Source: Vulcanimicrobiota bacterium
Lineage (GTDB): Bacteria; Vulcanimicrobiota; Vulcanimicrobiia; Vulcanimicrobiales; Vulcanimicrobiaceae
Assembly (NCBI GenBank): GCA_030041225.1
Contig: JASHOG010000135.1
Location: 22,287 to 86,286, forward strand
Reading direction: 5' to 3'
DNA length: 64,000 nucleotides
Positions 25,460-33,611 of this stretch are shown one piece after another. The position numbers were made by a program, and so were the translations under genes. Numbering within the stretch: position 1 is the first letter of the stretch; the number at the start of each line of letters is the position of its first letter. A model generated the notes under the pieces. That model saw nothing but the letters and a program-made list of their open reading frames with translations. It had not been told where the DNA came from and searched no databases.

Positions 25460-26093
25460 GCTTCTCTCGCTGACGCTTGCCATCGTCGGTTGGGCGTACA
25501 TTCGCTTTGCGAACAACCCTGTGATTGCCGCGCATTTCAATCAGGAGCTCACCGTGCCCATCACTGCGGTGAACGTGCCGATCGGTTACGCCGCCCGCTA
25601 CACGGAGTCGACGGCGACGATCACGATCGCATGGAAGCGCGGTGCGCCACCCGTCAGCGCGCAGAACGTGAAGGCCGTGCTCGATCTCGCTGGACGCGGC
25701 GCAGGAGTGTACAACGTTCCCGTCGAGCTCGTCGCGCCCGACGTCGCCATTCAGAGCCTCAGTCCCGCTTCCGTGACGCTCACGCTGGAGAGGATCGGCC
25801 AGCGCATCATCCCGGTGGTCGTCAACTACATCGGGGACCGACAACCAGGGATCGTGGTAAGCCACGATCTTCTGACGCCGGAAACGGTGAGCGTGAACGG
25901 CACGAGCGGTCCGCTCTCACAGGTTGTCGAGGTCAGGGCCGATGTCCCAATGCCCGCTTCTCCGAAAACCTTCGACGAGATGGTCCGACCTATTCCCGTG
26001 GACGCATCCGGACACGAGGTCGAAGGATTGCAGATTGCTCCGGACCTCGTTCGCGTGCACATCGACTTTGTGGCCGCGCAATCGGCGACGTGA
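25428..26093 (+). CDS. cdaR: CdaR (YbbR-domain) regulator of CdaA
   Basis: A 221-residue protein with one N-terminal membrane helix (LKLLSLTLAIVGWAYI) and two extracytoplasmic YbbR-type beta domains (about residues 35-120 and 125-215). CdaR binds CdaA and tunes its activity in Firmicutes. The start is GTG 25428 within cdaA. The stop overlaps the glmM GTG (GTGA). Confidence 0.9.
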   Translation: MQIIRKNFTLKLLSLTLAIVGWAYIRFANNPVIAAHFNQELTVPITAVNVPIGYAARYTESTATITIAWKRGAPPVSAQNVKAVLDLAGRGAGVYNVPVELVAPDVAIQSLSPASVTLTLERIGQRIIPVVVNYIGDRQPGIVVSHDLLTPETVSVNGTSGPLSQVVEVRADVPMPASPKTFDEMVRPIPVDASGHEVEGLQIAPDLVRVHIDFVAAQSAT

Positions 26094-27439
26094 GGCTCTT
26101 CGGTACCGACGGCGTCCGCGGCGTAGCGAACGCCGATCTCACGCCCGAACTTGCCTTTCGTGTCGGCCGGGCCGGCGCCAGCGTCTTGGCGCCCAGGAGC
26201 GATGGCCGAAAACCGATAATCGTCGGCCGCGACACACGCCTTTCGGGAACGATGCTCGAGGCCGCGATCGTCGCTGGGATCACGTCGGTCGGCCGTGACG
26301 TGCTTGCCATCGGCGTCGTGCCCACGCCGGGAGTTGCGTGCGTCACCGTTCGAGAGGGTGCGGTCGCCGGAGTGATGATCAGCGCCTCACACAATCCGAT
26401 CGCTGATAACGGGATCAAGTTCTTCGGTAGCGACGGCTTCAAGCTTCCCGACGCGCTCGAGGATGAGGTCGAGGCGCTTATCGATGCACCGGATCTTCCG
26501 CGGCCGACGGGTCCCGATGTCGGCATCGCGCGTGTGGCGCAGAACCTGGTTCGCCACTATTACCGGCAGTTGCAAGAGAGCGGTGCGAACCTCACAGGGC
26601 TTCACGTTGTCGTCGACGCGGCCTTCGGCGCAGCGTACGCGATAGCGCCGTACGTCCTGCGAAAGCTTGGCGCCACCGTGACGGAGCTTCACTGCGAGGA
26701 CGACGGAGCGCGCATCAACGTCGAATGCGGCGCAACCGACCTGCGAGCGCTTCGAGCGAAGATGAAGGAGACCGACGGTAAGCGCACGATCGGCGTCGCC
26801 TTTGACGGAGACGCGGATCGTGCGCTCTTCGTCGACGAGGTAGGCGAGGTCGTCACGGGTGACCACGTGCTTTTTGCCCTTGCTTGCCGCCTGCAGGCGG
26901 AGGGTGAGCTCCTTGGTCAGAGCGTCGTCGGTACCGTGATGACGAACATCGGCGCCCAGCGCGCGCTCGAGCGCCACGGCATCCGCCTGCTGCGCGCACC
27001 GGTCGGAGACCGGTACGTGCTCGAGATGATGCGCTCGGGTGGGCACGTCCTCGGGGGCGAGCAGTCCGGACACGTGATCGACCTGCGCCGCAACACGACC
27101 GGGGATGGCCCGATGACGGCCGTAGTGCTTTTGAGCCTCGTAGCCGAGAGCGGTTCGACGCTTCACGAGCTCGTACGGGAGGTCGTCGTCGCACCGCAGG
27201 TTCTCCTGAACGTGGCTACCAGGCGCCGCGAGGCACTGGCGACGGCTGCCGTTGCCGAGGCTATCGCTAGCGGGGAAGCCTCTCTCGGAGGCTCGGGACG
27301 GCTCCTCATCCGTCCCTCGGGAACTGAGCCGCTGATCCGCATCATGGCTGAGGGAGAGGACCTTCACCAAATCCAAACAGTCGCCGCCGAGGTAGCCAGG
27401 GTCCTGAGGGAGGAGATCGAGCGCCTTGGGGAAACCTAG
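26090..27439 (+). CDS. glmM: Phosphoglucosamine mutase
   Basis: A 449-residue enzyme that converts glucosamine-6-P to glucosamine-1-P for peptidoglycan and other amino-sugar polymers. The phospho-Ser is in ISASHNP, the metal loop is FDGDADR, the sugar loop is GGEQSGH, and the phosphate-binding loop is RPSGTEPLIR. It starts RLFGTDGVRG from GTG 26090. In several bacteria GlmM binds and inhibits CdaA, which links cell-wall precursor supply with c-di-AMP. Confidence 0.96.
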   Translation: MRLFGTDGVRGVANADLTPELAFRVGRAGASVLAPRSDGRKPIIVGRDTRLSGTMLEAAIVAGITSVGRDVLAIGVVPTPGVACVTVREGAVAGVMISASHNPIADNGIKFFGSDGFKLPDALEDEVEALIDAPDLPRPTGPDVGIARVAQNLVRHYYRQLQESGANLTGLHVVVDAAFGAAYAIAPYVLRKLGATVTELHCEDDGARINVECGATDLRALRAKMKETDGKRTIGVAFDGDADRALFVDEVGEVVTGDHVLFALACRLQAEGELLGQSVVGTVMTNIGAQRALERHGIRLLRAPVGDRYVLEMMRSGGHVLGGEQSGHVIDLRRNTTGDGPMTAVVLLSLVAESGSTLHELVREVVVAPQVLLNVATRRREALATAAVAEAIASGEASLGGSGRLLIRPSGTEPLIRIMAEGEDLHQIQTVAAEVARVLREEIERLGET

Positions 27440-27443
27440 GCGC

Positions 27444-27576
27444 CCAACAACTGAAGATCACTGAATCCGAAGCAGCGCTTCGGAACGGGGGATTCCCTAT
27501 TGGGGTGAATGGACCAGATCTGGTCCTAGGGCGGTCTTTCTCGCCCGAACCCGTCAACTAACCTCGTAAGTGTTGA
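27444..27576 (+). promoter_or_regulatory. Cyclic di-AMP riboswitch (ydaO-yuaA class)
   Basis: The stretch between glmM and the NlpC/P60 gene carries conserved parts of the ydaO riboswitch in order: a stem TCCGAAG/CTTCGGA (27466-27472, 27478-27484), CGGGGGAT followed by GGGGTGAAT, a perfect stem GGACCA/TGGTCC (27511-27526), a stem GGGCG/CGCCC (27529-27533, 27542-27546), then GAACCCGTCAACTAACCTCG and GTAAG. The closing P1 helix is CAACA (27445-27449) with TGTTG (27571-27575). A GAGGGG ribosome-binding site follows at once. In known members c-di-AMP binding lowers expression of downstream wall or ion-transport genes. Confidence 0.92.
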
Positions 27577-27592
27577 GAAAGAGGGGTTGCCG

Positions 27593-28183
27593 TTGCGTTT
27601 TTCGTTCGCCATCTGGACTTTCGTGCTTTTGGCCGGCTCGCTCGGCATGAGCCAGGGCGCCGAAGTCCACAGCCGCCAGGGCGTCGCCTTCGCGCAGCTT
27701 AGCGCAGACCGAACGAGCCCCGACATCGGACAGTGGCTCTCGGAGAAGGTCGTTGTCAGGCACGTCCACCATGCAGCGGTCATCGGTCGCTTTGCGAGTG
27801 CCGTGATCGCGCGTACATCGTTGCTTGCCCAGCGCCTGACGAAGAGCGCTCTGCGCTTCCTCGGCGTCCCGTACGTCTTCGGGGGAACGACGTCCGCAGG
27901 GTTCGACTGCTCGGGCTACGTGCAGCACGTCTTCGCGATGCATGGAATCCGTGTCCCGCGCACCGCAGATGCTCAGTTCTATGCCGGACAACACGTCAAG
28001 CAGTTGCGGCCGGGCGACCTCGTATTCTTCCAAACATATGAAGAAGGCCCGTCGCACGTCGGTATCTACCTTGGACATGGCCGCTTCGTCCACGCTAGCT
28101 CGAGCCGCGGCGTGATGATCAGCACCCTCTCCGACGCGTACTGGGCAAACCGTTATCTCGGTGCCAAGAACCTGATCCACTAA
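27593..28183 (+). CDS. Secreted NlpC/P60 peptidoglycan endopeptidase
   Basis: A 196-residue protein with an N-terminal signal peptide (FAIWTFVLLAGSLGMSQG) and a C-terminal NlpC/P60 domain. The catalytic Cys is in FDCSGYVQ, the first His in SHVGIYLG and the second polar residue in RFVHASS; FLGVPYVFGG is also typical. It cleaves peptide cross-bridges. TTG 27593 is chosen because it lies six bases after GAGGGG; TTG 27587 abuts that site. The c-di-AMP riboswitch directly upstream is its likely control. Confidence 0.93.
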   Translation: MRFSFAIWTFVLLAGSLGMSQGAEVHSRQGVAFAQLSADRTSPDIGQWLSEKVVVRHVHHAAVIGRFASAVIARTSLLAQRLTKSALRFLGVPYVFGGTTSAGFDCSGYVQHVFAMHGIRVPRTADAQFYAGQHVKQLRPGDLVFFQTYEEGPSHVGIYLGHGRFVHASSSRGVMISTLSDAYWANRYLGAKNLIH

Positions 28184-28229
28184 GACGCCTTTTCCACTCC
28201 AAGGAAATGCCGCGGAAATATCCGTATGG

Positions 28230-28235
28230 TAGGTT
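28230..28235 (+). promoter_or_regulatory. -10-like hexamer six bases before a GTG start
   Basis: TAGGTT, then six bases, then GTG 28242. It fits the leaderless pattern seen at other starts in this window, though the -35 is weak. Confidence 0.35.
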
Positions 28236-28241
28236 TCCCCT

Positions 28242-28550
28242 GTGGAAGTGATCCAAGCGAGGATGGAAAGACTCGAAGCGTCCAGCGAACGGCTTGAAAG
28301 CCGGTTCGACGTGCTTCATGCCTCCTTGCGAGATCTTACCGATATCGTCATTGCGGGCTTTGACCGATTCGAGAATCGCTTTGAACGGATAGATGCGCGG
28401 CTCGGTGCCATTGACGCCCGCTTCGCGGAGATGGACCATCGGCTGAACGGCCGAATCGACGACCTTCGTGAGGAGATGCACCAAGGATTCACCGGAGTCG
28501 ACGCCCGGCTGCGAAGGCTCGAGCGGCCGAGTCCGAAACGCCGTCGATAA
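28242..28550 (+). CDS. Coiled-coil hypothetical protein
   Basis: A 102-residue protein that is almost all coiled coil. It has the same F-D-R-F-E-x-R-F / I-D-A-R-L and I-D-A-R-F-A-E units as the protein at 5931-6308, and ends in a basic tail (SPKRRR). Unlike that protein it lacks a membrane helix. The start is GTG 28242. It ends 44 bases before tRNA-Gln on the same strand. The function is unknown. Confidence 0.6.
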   Translation: MEVIQARMERLEASSERLESRFDVLHASLRDLTDIVIAGFDRFENRFERIDARLGAIDARFAEMDHRLNGRIDDLREEMHQGFTGVDARLRRLERPSPKRRR

Positions 28551-28594
28551 CAAGGGCCTATGCCGCCACCTGCATAAGCGCTAGCGCGTCGTGT

Positions 28595-28666
28595 TGGGGT
28601 GTAGCCAAGCGGTAAGGCAGCGGACTTTGACTCCGCCATGCGTTGGTTCGAATCCAGCCACCCCAG
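28595..28666 (+). tRNA. tRNA-Gln (anticodon TTG)
   Basis: A 72-base cloverleaf. The acceptor TGGGGTG pairs with CACCCCA, the D arm includes AGCCAAGCGGTAAGGC, the anticodon loop is ACTTTGACT (TTG), and the T arm is TTGG-TTCGAAT-CCAG/CCAA-type with discriminator G. CCA is not encoded. No gene is visible in the 140 bases that follow. Confidence 0.97.
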
Positions 28667-28807
28667 GAGTGCTAGAGCCATGTATCTTGCCGCTGCCTTA
28701 CCGCAGCGTAGGCGCGCAGCGCCGGAGCGGAATCTTCAAGCGTCGGGGTCCCCGGTGCGCGAAGCCCTCGTAACGGCGATTTCAGTTTCATAGAAGGAGA
28801 TACAGCA

Positions 28808-29419
28808 ATGCCCTTTCTGGACGGGACGGAATACAGGTTGTTGAACAAACGCACGTCTGCCGGTGGGCCGATCTTTTGGGTGGCTGACGAGGCAAGGACG
28901 ACTGACGACGGCTTCATATACGGGATCTTGCACGCGGAGATGAAGCATCTGTCGGAACCTTTCAAGCTAGGTGTCATGAGCGTAGGCGACACTGCGCGGT
29001 TCCGTACAGAGCGGGTTTCACTACCGAGTGGCGCTTGCGAAGTCCAGATCGATATCATGCCGACGGCTCACCTCGCGGCCGCACAAAAGGCCGAATATCG
29101 CCTCCTCGGTGAACGCACGCCGGCTGGGGGATTGATCTTCTGGGTAGCCGAGGAGGCAAAAGCTCGAGACAACGCCTTCGTGAACAAGATGCTAGAAGCA
29201 GAGTCCGAGAGCATGCCGGAGTATTGGCACGTGGCGGTCGCTTGTTCAAACGGAGAGCTAAAGGTCAAAAGGATTCCGTCGGCCGCCGGTGGCTGGGAAG
29301 TGCACGTTGATCACTGTAACGCCGATGTGAGGGTAGGTGACGATGGGAAGGTAAGGATCAGCGGGGCCACCCTCCAGTGGATGAAGGGAGTTGCGCAAAA
29401 GGTTCTAGACGAGCGCTAA
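28808..29419 (+). CDS. Hypothetical protein with two tandem copies of an unknown domain
   Basis: A 203-residue protein with a strong ribosome-binding site (AAGGAG, eight bases before ATG). Residues ~8-85 and ~95-175 are duplicates: EYRLLNKRTSAGGPIFWVAD in the first and EYRLLGERTPAGGLIFWVAE in the second, each followed by a helix and a beta hairpin (L-P-S-G-A-C-E-V-Q-I-D / A-G-G-W-E-V-H-V-D). Each unit would be about 75-80 residues. No signal peptide or membrane helix. No known family was recognised. Confidence 0.65.
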   Translation: MPFLDGTEYRLLNKRTSAGGPIFWVADEARTTDDGFIYGILHAEMKHLSEPFKLGVMSVGDTARFRTERVSLPSGACEVQIDIMPTAHLAAAQKAEYRLLGERTPAGGLIFWVAEEAKARDNAFVNKMLEAESESMPEYWHVAVACSNGELKVKRIPSAAGGWEVHVDHCNADVRVGDDGKVRISGATLQWMKGVAQKVLDER

Positions 29420-29428
29420 CGCTCGTTT
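29409..29428 (+). terminator. Hairpin overlapping the stop codon, with short T run
   Basis: ACGAGCG (29409-29415), loop CTAA, CGCTCGT (29420-29426), then TTT shared with the stem end. The loop holds the TAA stop of the duplicated-domain gene. It lies between convergent genes and looks like a compact intrinsic terminator. Confidence 0.5.
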
Positions 29429-29441
29429 CGCAGCCCGTGAC

Positions 29442-29693
29442 TTAGCGCCAGAAATCTGCTGGGGTCGCTACTGCCGTCACCTCGAAGTCGATCAGGTCCG
29501 ACCAGAGCTCGATCCACGGTGTGAGCGCCCTCGCGTCGAGCGCTTCCATGAGTTGGAAGCACCGCGTTCCTGCCAAATCGACCCAGCTGGCATGGTAGGT
29601 CACCCCATCCGGCAGCATGCGCCCGTGGGCGCCGTATCGCTGCGCGATCTGCGCTGTGTCCACTTTAAAGTGCTCGGTAACTATAAAGAGCAT
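29442..29693 (-). CDS. DUF3303 family protein
   Basis: An 83-residue protein starting MLFIVTEHFK, with RMLPDGVTYHASWVD, CFQLMEALD and L-x-x-W-x-x-x-W-x-D-L-x-D-F-E-V, which are the marks of DUF3303. Length is normal. The family is a small single-domain ferredoxin-like-sized protein of unknown function. No ribosome-binding site is visible. It is convergent with the previous gene across the hairpin at 29409. Confidence 0.8.
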   Translation of the reverse strand: MLFIVTEHFKVDTAQIAQRYGAHGRMLPDGVTYHASWVDLAGTRCFQLMEALDARALTPWIELWSDLIDFEVTAVATPADFWR

Positions 29694-29781
29694 AGTGCTT
29701 GGTTACGCTCGAGCATGAGCATCCATCCTTTCTCGTTGGCGCACGGGACCTCGGCGACGGCGCAGCCAAGGTCGGAGCACG

Positions 29782-30144
29782 ATGATGAAGCAGCCTACTC
29801 CTGAGCATCCGATCGCCATAGAACGCAATCTAAGAAGCGTTACCGTGAGCTTTAGCGGGGCCACACTGGCGCAGTCGCAGCGAGCTATGACGCTGCGAGA
29901 GGCGAGCTATCCGCCCGTCGTGTACGTGCCGCGTGAGGATGTCGATATGACGCTGTTCCAACGCACATCGCATTCGACGCACTGTCCGTACAAGGGCGAC
30001 GCTTCCTACTACACGGTTGAGGCGAACGGTCAGCGCGCGGAGAACGTCGCGTGGTCCTACGAGAGTCCGTATCCGACGGCAATGCCGGTCAAAGGATATC
30101 TCGCCTTTTATACGGATCGCGTTCGCGTCGAGGAAGAGGCATGA
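29782..30144 (+). CDS. DUF427 family protein
   Basis: A 120-residue protein with the DUF427 pattern: SFSGATLAQSQRAMTLREA, YVPREDVDM near the middle, H-S-T-H-C-P-Y-K-G-D-A-S-Y-Y, then V-A-W-S-Y-E-x-P and Y-L-A-F-Y-x-D-R-V. Length is normal. Members are small beta-rich proteins of unknown function. Either of two adjacent ATGs (29782, 29785) could start it after GGAG. The stop overlaps the next gene by four bases (ATGA). Confidence 0.9.
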   Translation: MMKQPTPEHPIAIERNLRSVTVSFSGATLAQSQRAMTLREASYPPVVYVPREDVDMTLFQRTSHSTHCPYKGDASYYTVEANGQRAENVAWSYESPYPTAMPVKGYLAFYTDRVRVEEEA

Positions 30145-31211
30145 GGCGCGCGCTGACTCTGTGTGGGCTCGCGTTGTCGCTCGGCGCGCTGCCGACCTCC
30201 GGGTGGGCGACCACGGCGAGGGATCTTGAGATGCCTCGGTACGCGCACATCTTCGTGATCGTCGAGGAGAACAAGGACTACGGCCAGATCATCGGGAGTG
30301 CGGACGCTCCAACCATCACCCGCTTCGCGCACGAGTACGGGAACGCAACGGACTTCTATGCGGAAACGCATCCGAGCGAGCCGAACTACGTCGCGCTCGT
30401 CGGTGGTTACACATACGGTATCCGCGATGATGACGCGTACTTTTGCCGGCCACATCTGCGTGACCCGAGCTGCCCGGGCAGCGACAGCACCGGCTACGTC
30501 AATCACACGATCGACGCCCCCAACCTTGCGACGCAGCTGGAAGCAGCCGGCTTCACATGGAAGAACTACCTCGAGTCGCTGCCGGCGCCGGGCTCCCTCG
30601 TTGCCTCGGCGGGCCTCTATGCGTCAAAACATTCCGGATTCATCAACTTTCGCTCCGTCCAGCGCGACCCGAATCGCGATCAACATCTCGTTGACTTCAA
30701 GCAGTTCTACCACGATTTGTCGTCGGGCATGGTTCCGAGCTTTTCTCTCGTGATTCCGAATGTCTGCAACGAGATGCACGGCGCGCTTGGACCAGGCACG
30801 CCGGAGGGCTGTGAATACAATCCGATAGGAAAGCTGATTTGGCGCGGTGACGCAAACATCGCGGCTATCGCGGGGCGCATCATGGCGTCGCCGGTTTGGC
30901 GCTCTCGGGAGAACGCTGCGATCGTCATCACCTTCGATGAGAACGACGACCAAACATTCGTCGGCTGTTGTGGGAACGATCCGCATGACGCGGCCAATCG
31001 AGGAGGCGGGCACATTCCTACGATCGTCATGACGAATCACGGCCCGCGCCATATAGATGATCCAACACCATACAATCACTACTCTCTCCTGCGCACCATA
31101 GAAGACGCCTTCGGCATCTACACTCACCTCAAAAAGGCGGCAGCGCCCGGCGTTGTGCCGATGCTACCGCTCTTCCGACAAGAAGCTCGAACTCGCTCGG
31201 CAGGAGCGTAG
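30141..31211 (+). CDS. Secreted phosphoesterase (phospholipase C/acid phosphatase family)
   Basis: A 356-residue protein with a signal peptide (MRRALTLCGLALSLGALPTS, cleavage near GWAT). The mature part is of the phosphoesterase family: HIFVIVEENKDY near the N-terminus (metal-binding Glu and Asn), SEPNYVALVGG, YKNYLE-type segment, FDENDD as a second metal site, and GGGHIPTIV. Four Cys near 150-160 and 270 may form disulfides. It hydrolyses phosphate esters outside the cytoplasm; the substrate is not clear. It is coupled to the DUF427 gene. Confidence 0.88.
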   Translation: MRRALTLCGLALSLGALPTSGWATTARDLEMPRYAHIFVIVEENKDYGQIIGSADAPTITRFAHEYGNATDFYAETHPSEPNYVALVGGYTYGIRDDDAYFCRPHLRDPSCPGSDSTGYVNHTIDAPNLATQLEAAGFTWKNYLESLPAPGSLVASAGLYASKHSGFINFRSVQRDPNRDQHLVDFKQFYHDLSSGMVPSFSLVIPNVCNEMHGALGPGTPEGCEYNPIGKLIWRGDANIAAIAGRIMASPVWRSRENAAIVITFDENDDQTFVGCCGNDPHDAANRGGGHIPTIVMTNHGPRHIDDPTPYNHYSLLRTIEDAFGIYTHLKKAAAPGVVPMLPLFRQEARTRSAGA

Positions 31212-31235
31212 CGGCGTACTCTGTAAGGCGCTCGT

Positions 31236-31598
31236 GTGGCGGACGACCTGACGATCGAGCGCCTTTCCGAAAACGAGGGCAAGGCGCTTATCTTGCGTCT
31301 TTCAGGCAGCCTCGACGTCGCCACGACGCGCCAGATGAAGCAGAGTCTCGCTGAGGTGAGTTCCGCTAGTTATCGCGATCTGCTCATCGATCTCACTGCA
31401 CTCGAGTTTCTCGACTCTACCGGGTTGGGCGCCTTGATCGGAGCGCACCGCCGCGCCGCTGAGGCCGGCGAGCGACTCGAGCTCATTGTGAGTGACGGCC
31501 CCATCGCCCGTCTGTTGAACATCACCGGGCTCTCTCGCGTCTTTACGATTTTTGGATCACTCGGCGAGGCGCTCGAACGGATAGGCGCGGTCGAGTAG
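31236..31598 (+). CDS. STAS-domain anti-sigma factor antagonist
   Basis: A 120-residue single STAS domain. The phosphorylatable Ser is in EFLDSTGLGAL, preceded by L-R-L-S-G-S-L-D-V-A-T and D-L-T as in SpoIIAA/RsbV. Such proteins switch partner kinases or anti-sigma factors by phosphorylation. No partner anti-sigma factor is nearby. The start is GTG 31236. Its last 42 bases overlap glcF on the other strand. Confidence 0.9.
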   Translation: MADDLTIERLSENEGKALILRLSGSLDVATTRQMKQSLAEVSSASYRDLLIDLTALEFLDSTGLGALIGAHRRAAEAGERLELIVSDGPIARLLNITGLSRVFTIFGSLGEALERIGAVE

Positions 31599-32840
31599 CT
31601 CGACGACATGCCGTACCTGCACCGAGCTGCGTGCAACTCGTAATCCAGCCTCGAGTTGCATCGCACATCCCGGATTCGCCGTCGCGACGATGCTTGCACC
31701 GGTTTCGAGCAGGGCATCGACTTTCCGGCGCTGGAGCCGAGCCGCCATCTCGCGTTGCGTGAGATTATAGATGCCCGCGCTCCCGCAACAGATCGCGCTC
31801 TCGCGCATCTCGACCAGACGCGCTCCGGGGAGCTTCGCGAGCAGGCGGCGCGGTGCGGCCGTCACCCGCTGAGCGTTTGCGAGGTGACATGGTTCTTGAT
31901 ACGTGAGCGTTGCATCGACACGAATCTGCGGTGCCGGAAGCTCGACCGCATCGAGGACTTCGAGAATGTCGCGGACGCGCTGTGCAAAACGCTGCGCACG
32001 CGCTCGCCATGGATCCTCGAATGCGAAGAGCTCGGCGCACTCCTTTAACGCAGAACCACACCCGGCTGCATTGACGACGTACACGTCGGCCCCGGAACGC
32101 TCGAAAGCCTCGATGTTCCTGCAGGCCATCTCTCGTCCAAGCTCGCTTTCGCCCGCATGCACGGCGATGGCACCGCAACAGCCTTGGTCCGACGGAACGA
32201 TCACGCCGAGCCCGGCGCGCCGAAGCATTCGGATCGTCGCCTCGTGCACAGCCGGGAATGCGACCAGCATGACGCAGCCGGTGTGCAGAAACGCAAGCCC
32301 CTGTGCGCGCTCCACGTCGTAGCGTTGCCCTCGAGCGACGAACGGCCGCGCGGGAATTCGGGGCGCGAGCTCGGAGAGGTCGCGCATACCCAAGAGCGGT
32401 GCGAGCTTCTCCAAGCCCGTGATCTGGGCCAGCCGCAGGAGGCGCGCTACGGCGCGCATTGCTCCGAGCCTTGTAAAGAGAAAGCGCAACAGGAACGCGC
32501 GCGCAAAACGGGAGAACGCCGGTTCTCGTTCGGCTTGAGCGCGCCGGATCTGCGCGCGAGCCGGCTCGATGAGGCGCCCGTAGCGCACTCCGGACGGACA
32601 GACCGCTTCGCAACCCCGACAGTCCAGGCACTCGCTCATCTGCGCAACGAATCCCGGGCTCAGCAGATCGAGATGTCCCTCGGCGACGGCTCGGATCAAG
32701 CTGATGCGACCACGTGGTCCGGAGGTCTCAACGGAGGTTTCGAGGTAGGTGGGACAACTCTGAAGGCAGAGCCCGCAGCGTATGCACGTGTCGTAGATGG
32801 AGGCCTGGGGAGCGTCGCTCCCGCTGAAACCCCGCAGCAT
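31557..32840 (-). CDS. glcF: Glycolate oxidase iron-sulfur subunit-like protein (GlcF)
   Basis: A 427-residue protein with two 4Fe-4S motifs (CIRCGLCLQSCP, CLDCRGCEAVCP) and two C-terminal CCG-type domains (GCCGAIAVH and ICCGSAGIY), the order of GlcF/LutA-type subunits that pass electrons from glycolate or lactate oxidation. The FAD subunit genes glcD and glcE are not beside it in this window. ATG 32840 starts just before the first cluster; GTG 32849 is possible. It is convergent with, and overlaps, the STAS gene. Confidence 0.9.
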   Translation of the reverse strand: MLRGFSGSDAPQASIYDTCIRCGLCLQSCPTYLETSVETSGPRGRISLIRAVAEGHLDLLSPGFVAQMSECLDCRGCEAVCPSGVRYGRLIEPARAQIRRAQAEREPAFSRFARAFLLRFLFTRLGAMRAVARLLRLAQITGLEKLAPLLGMRDLSELAPRIPARPFVARGQRYDVERAQGLAFLHTGCVMLVAFPAVHEATIRMLRRAGLGVIVPSDQGCCGAIAVHAGESELGREMACRNIEAFERSGADVYVVNAAGCGSALKECAELFAFEDPWRARAQRFAQRVRDILEVLDAVELPAPQIRVDATLTYQEPCHLANAQRVTAAPRRLLAKLPGARLVEMRESAICCGSAGIYNLTQREMAARLQRRKVDALLETGASIVATANPGCAMQLEAGLRVARSSVQVRHVVELLDRAYPFERLAE

Positions 32841-32925
32841 TTCAACCACCGACTGCCGTCGCGCGCTCCTGCACCATGATTCAGGGCTTCGTCGCCGAAG
32901 TAAGCGATCATTCGGGAGATAGCAG

Positions 32926-33594
32926 ATGAGATCAGTCGGAATGCTCCTCGCGCTCATTCTGGGATTGACGGCGCAAGCCTCATCGACGACGACCACACTC
33001 GTCCGGCACCTGGAGTACAAGTTCGCGTACGACACGACGCTCTCCCGAGGCGGCCCAAGCACGGGGACGCTCTCGGTGGATATTCTCGGCCTTGCCACGG
33101 ACGGCGGCATGCTCGTCAACGCGAGGGATTGGTGGTGGAATGCGTCGCTGCCCAGGCAGGGTGCGCAGTGCGAAGTCTATCCGAACGGCGGTGTCTCGTG
33201 CATGCAAGCGCCCTATCTGCTCCCACCGATGCAGCTCGTGCTCTTTCCGCTTCTAGCGCGGGATTTTTTCAACGGGGTGTCGGCAACGGTCACGTCACCC
33301 TGGCGGCAGAGCTATAACGTCGTCCAGAGCGTCTACACGTGGGCCTCGGTCTTCGATTTACAGCTCGATGAGATCGTCGATAATCACTTCGCGCTCGTCA
33401 CGTACCACGGCACCTCGCTCCAGCAGGGGGGCCGTTACCGTAAGAGCGTCGTTGACGGATACGTCGAGTATGACGAGCAAGCAAAGGTTCCGGTGGTTGT
33501 GCGCGACGTGCGCACGTACTATCCTACCGGAAGCGCGTTCTCCCAAGATAGCGTCGAGCTCCAACTGACGAAGGATTCGCTCGCGAAGAGCTGA
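32926..33594 (+). CDS. Exported hypothetical protein
   Basis: A 222-residue protein with a signal peptide (MRSVGMLLALILGLTAQASS) and a GGGAG-type ribosome-binding site. The mature part is beta-rich, with two Cys in a C-E-V-Y-P-N-G-G-V-S-C loop. The general layout resembles the LolA-like beta proteins, as does the protein at 362-1087, but similarity is too weak to name a family. It is convergent with gltA. Confidence 0.5.
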   Translation: MRSVGMLLALILGLTAQASSTTTTLVRHLEYKFAYDTTLSRGGPSTGTLSVDILGLATDGGMLVNARDWWWNASLPRQGAQCEVYPNGGVSCMQAPYLLPPMQLVLFPLLARDFFNGVSATVTSPWRQSYNVVQSVYTWASVFDLQLDEIVDNHFALVTYHGTSLQQGGRYRKSVVDGYVEYDEQAKVPVVVRDVRTYYPTGSAFSQDSVELQLTKDSLAKS

Positions 33595-33611
33595 TGCTGC
33601 TTGAGCAAAAC

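Noticed and set aside
28595..30144. Genomic island inserted at tRNA-Gln
   Set aside because: No integrase, and no second copy of the tRNA 3' end was found downstream by eye; the genes look like ordinary small families.
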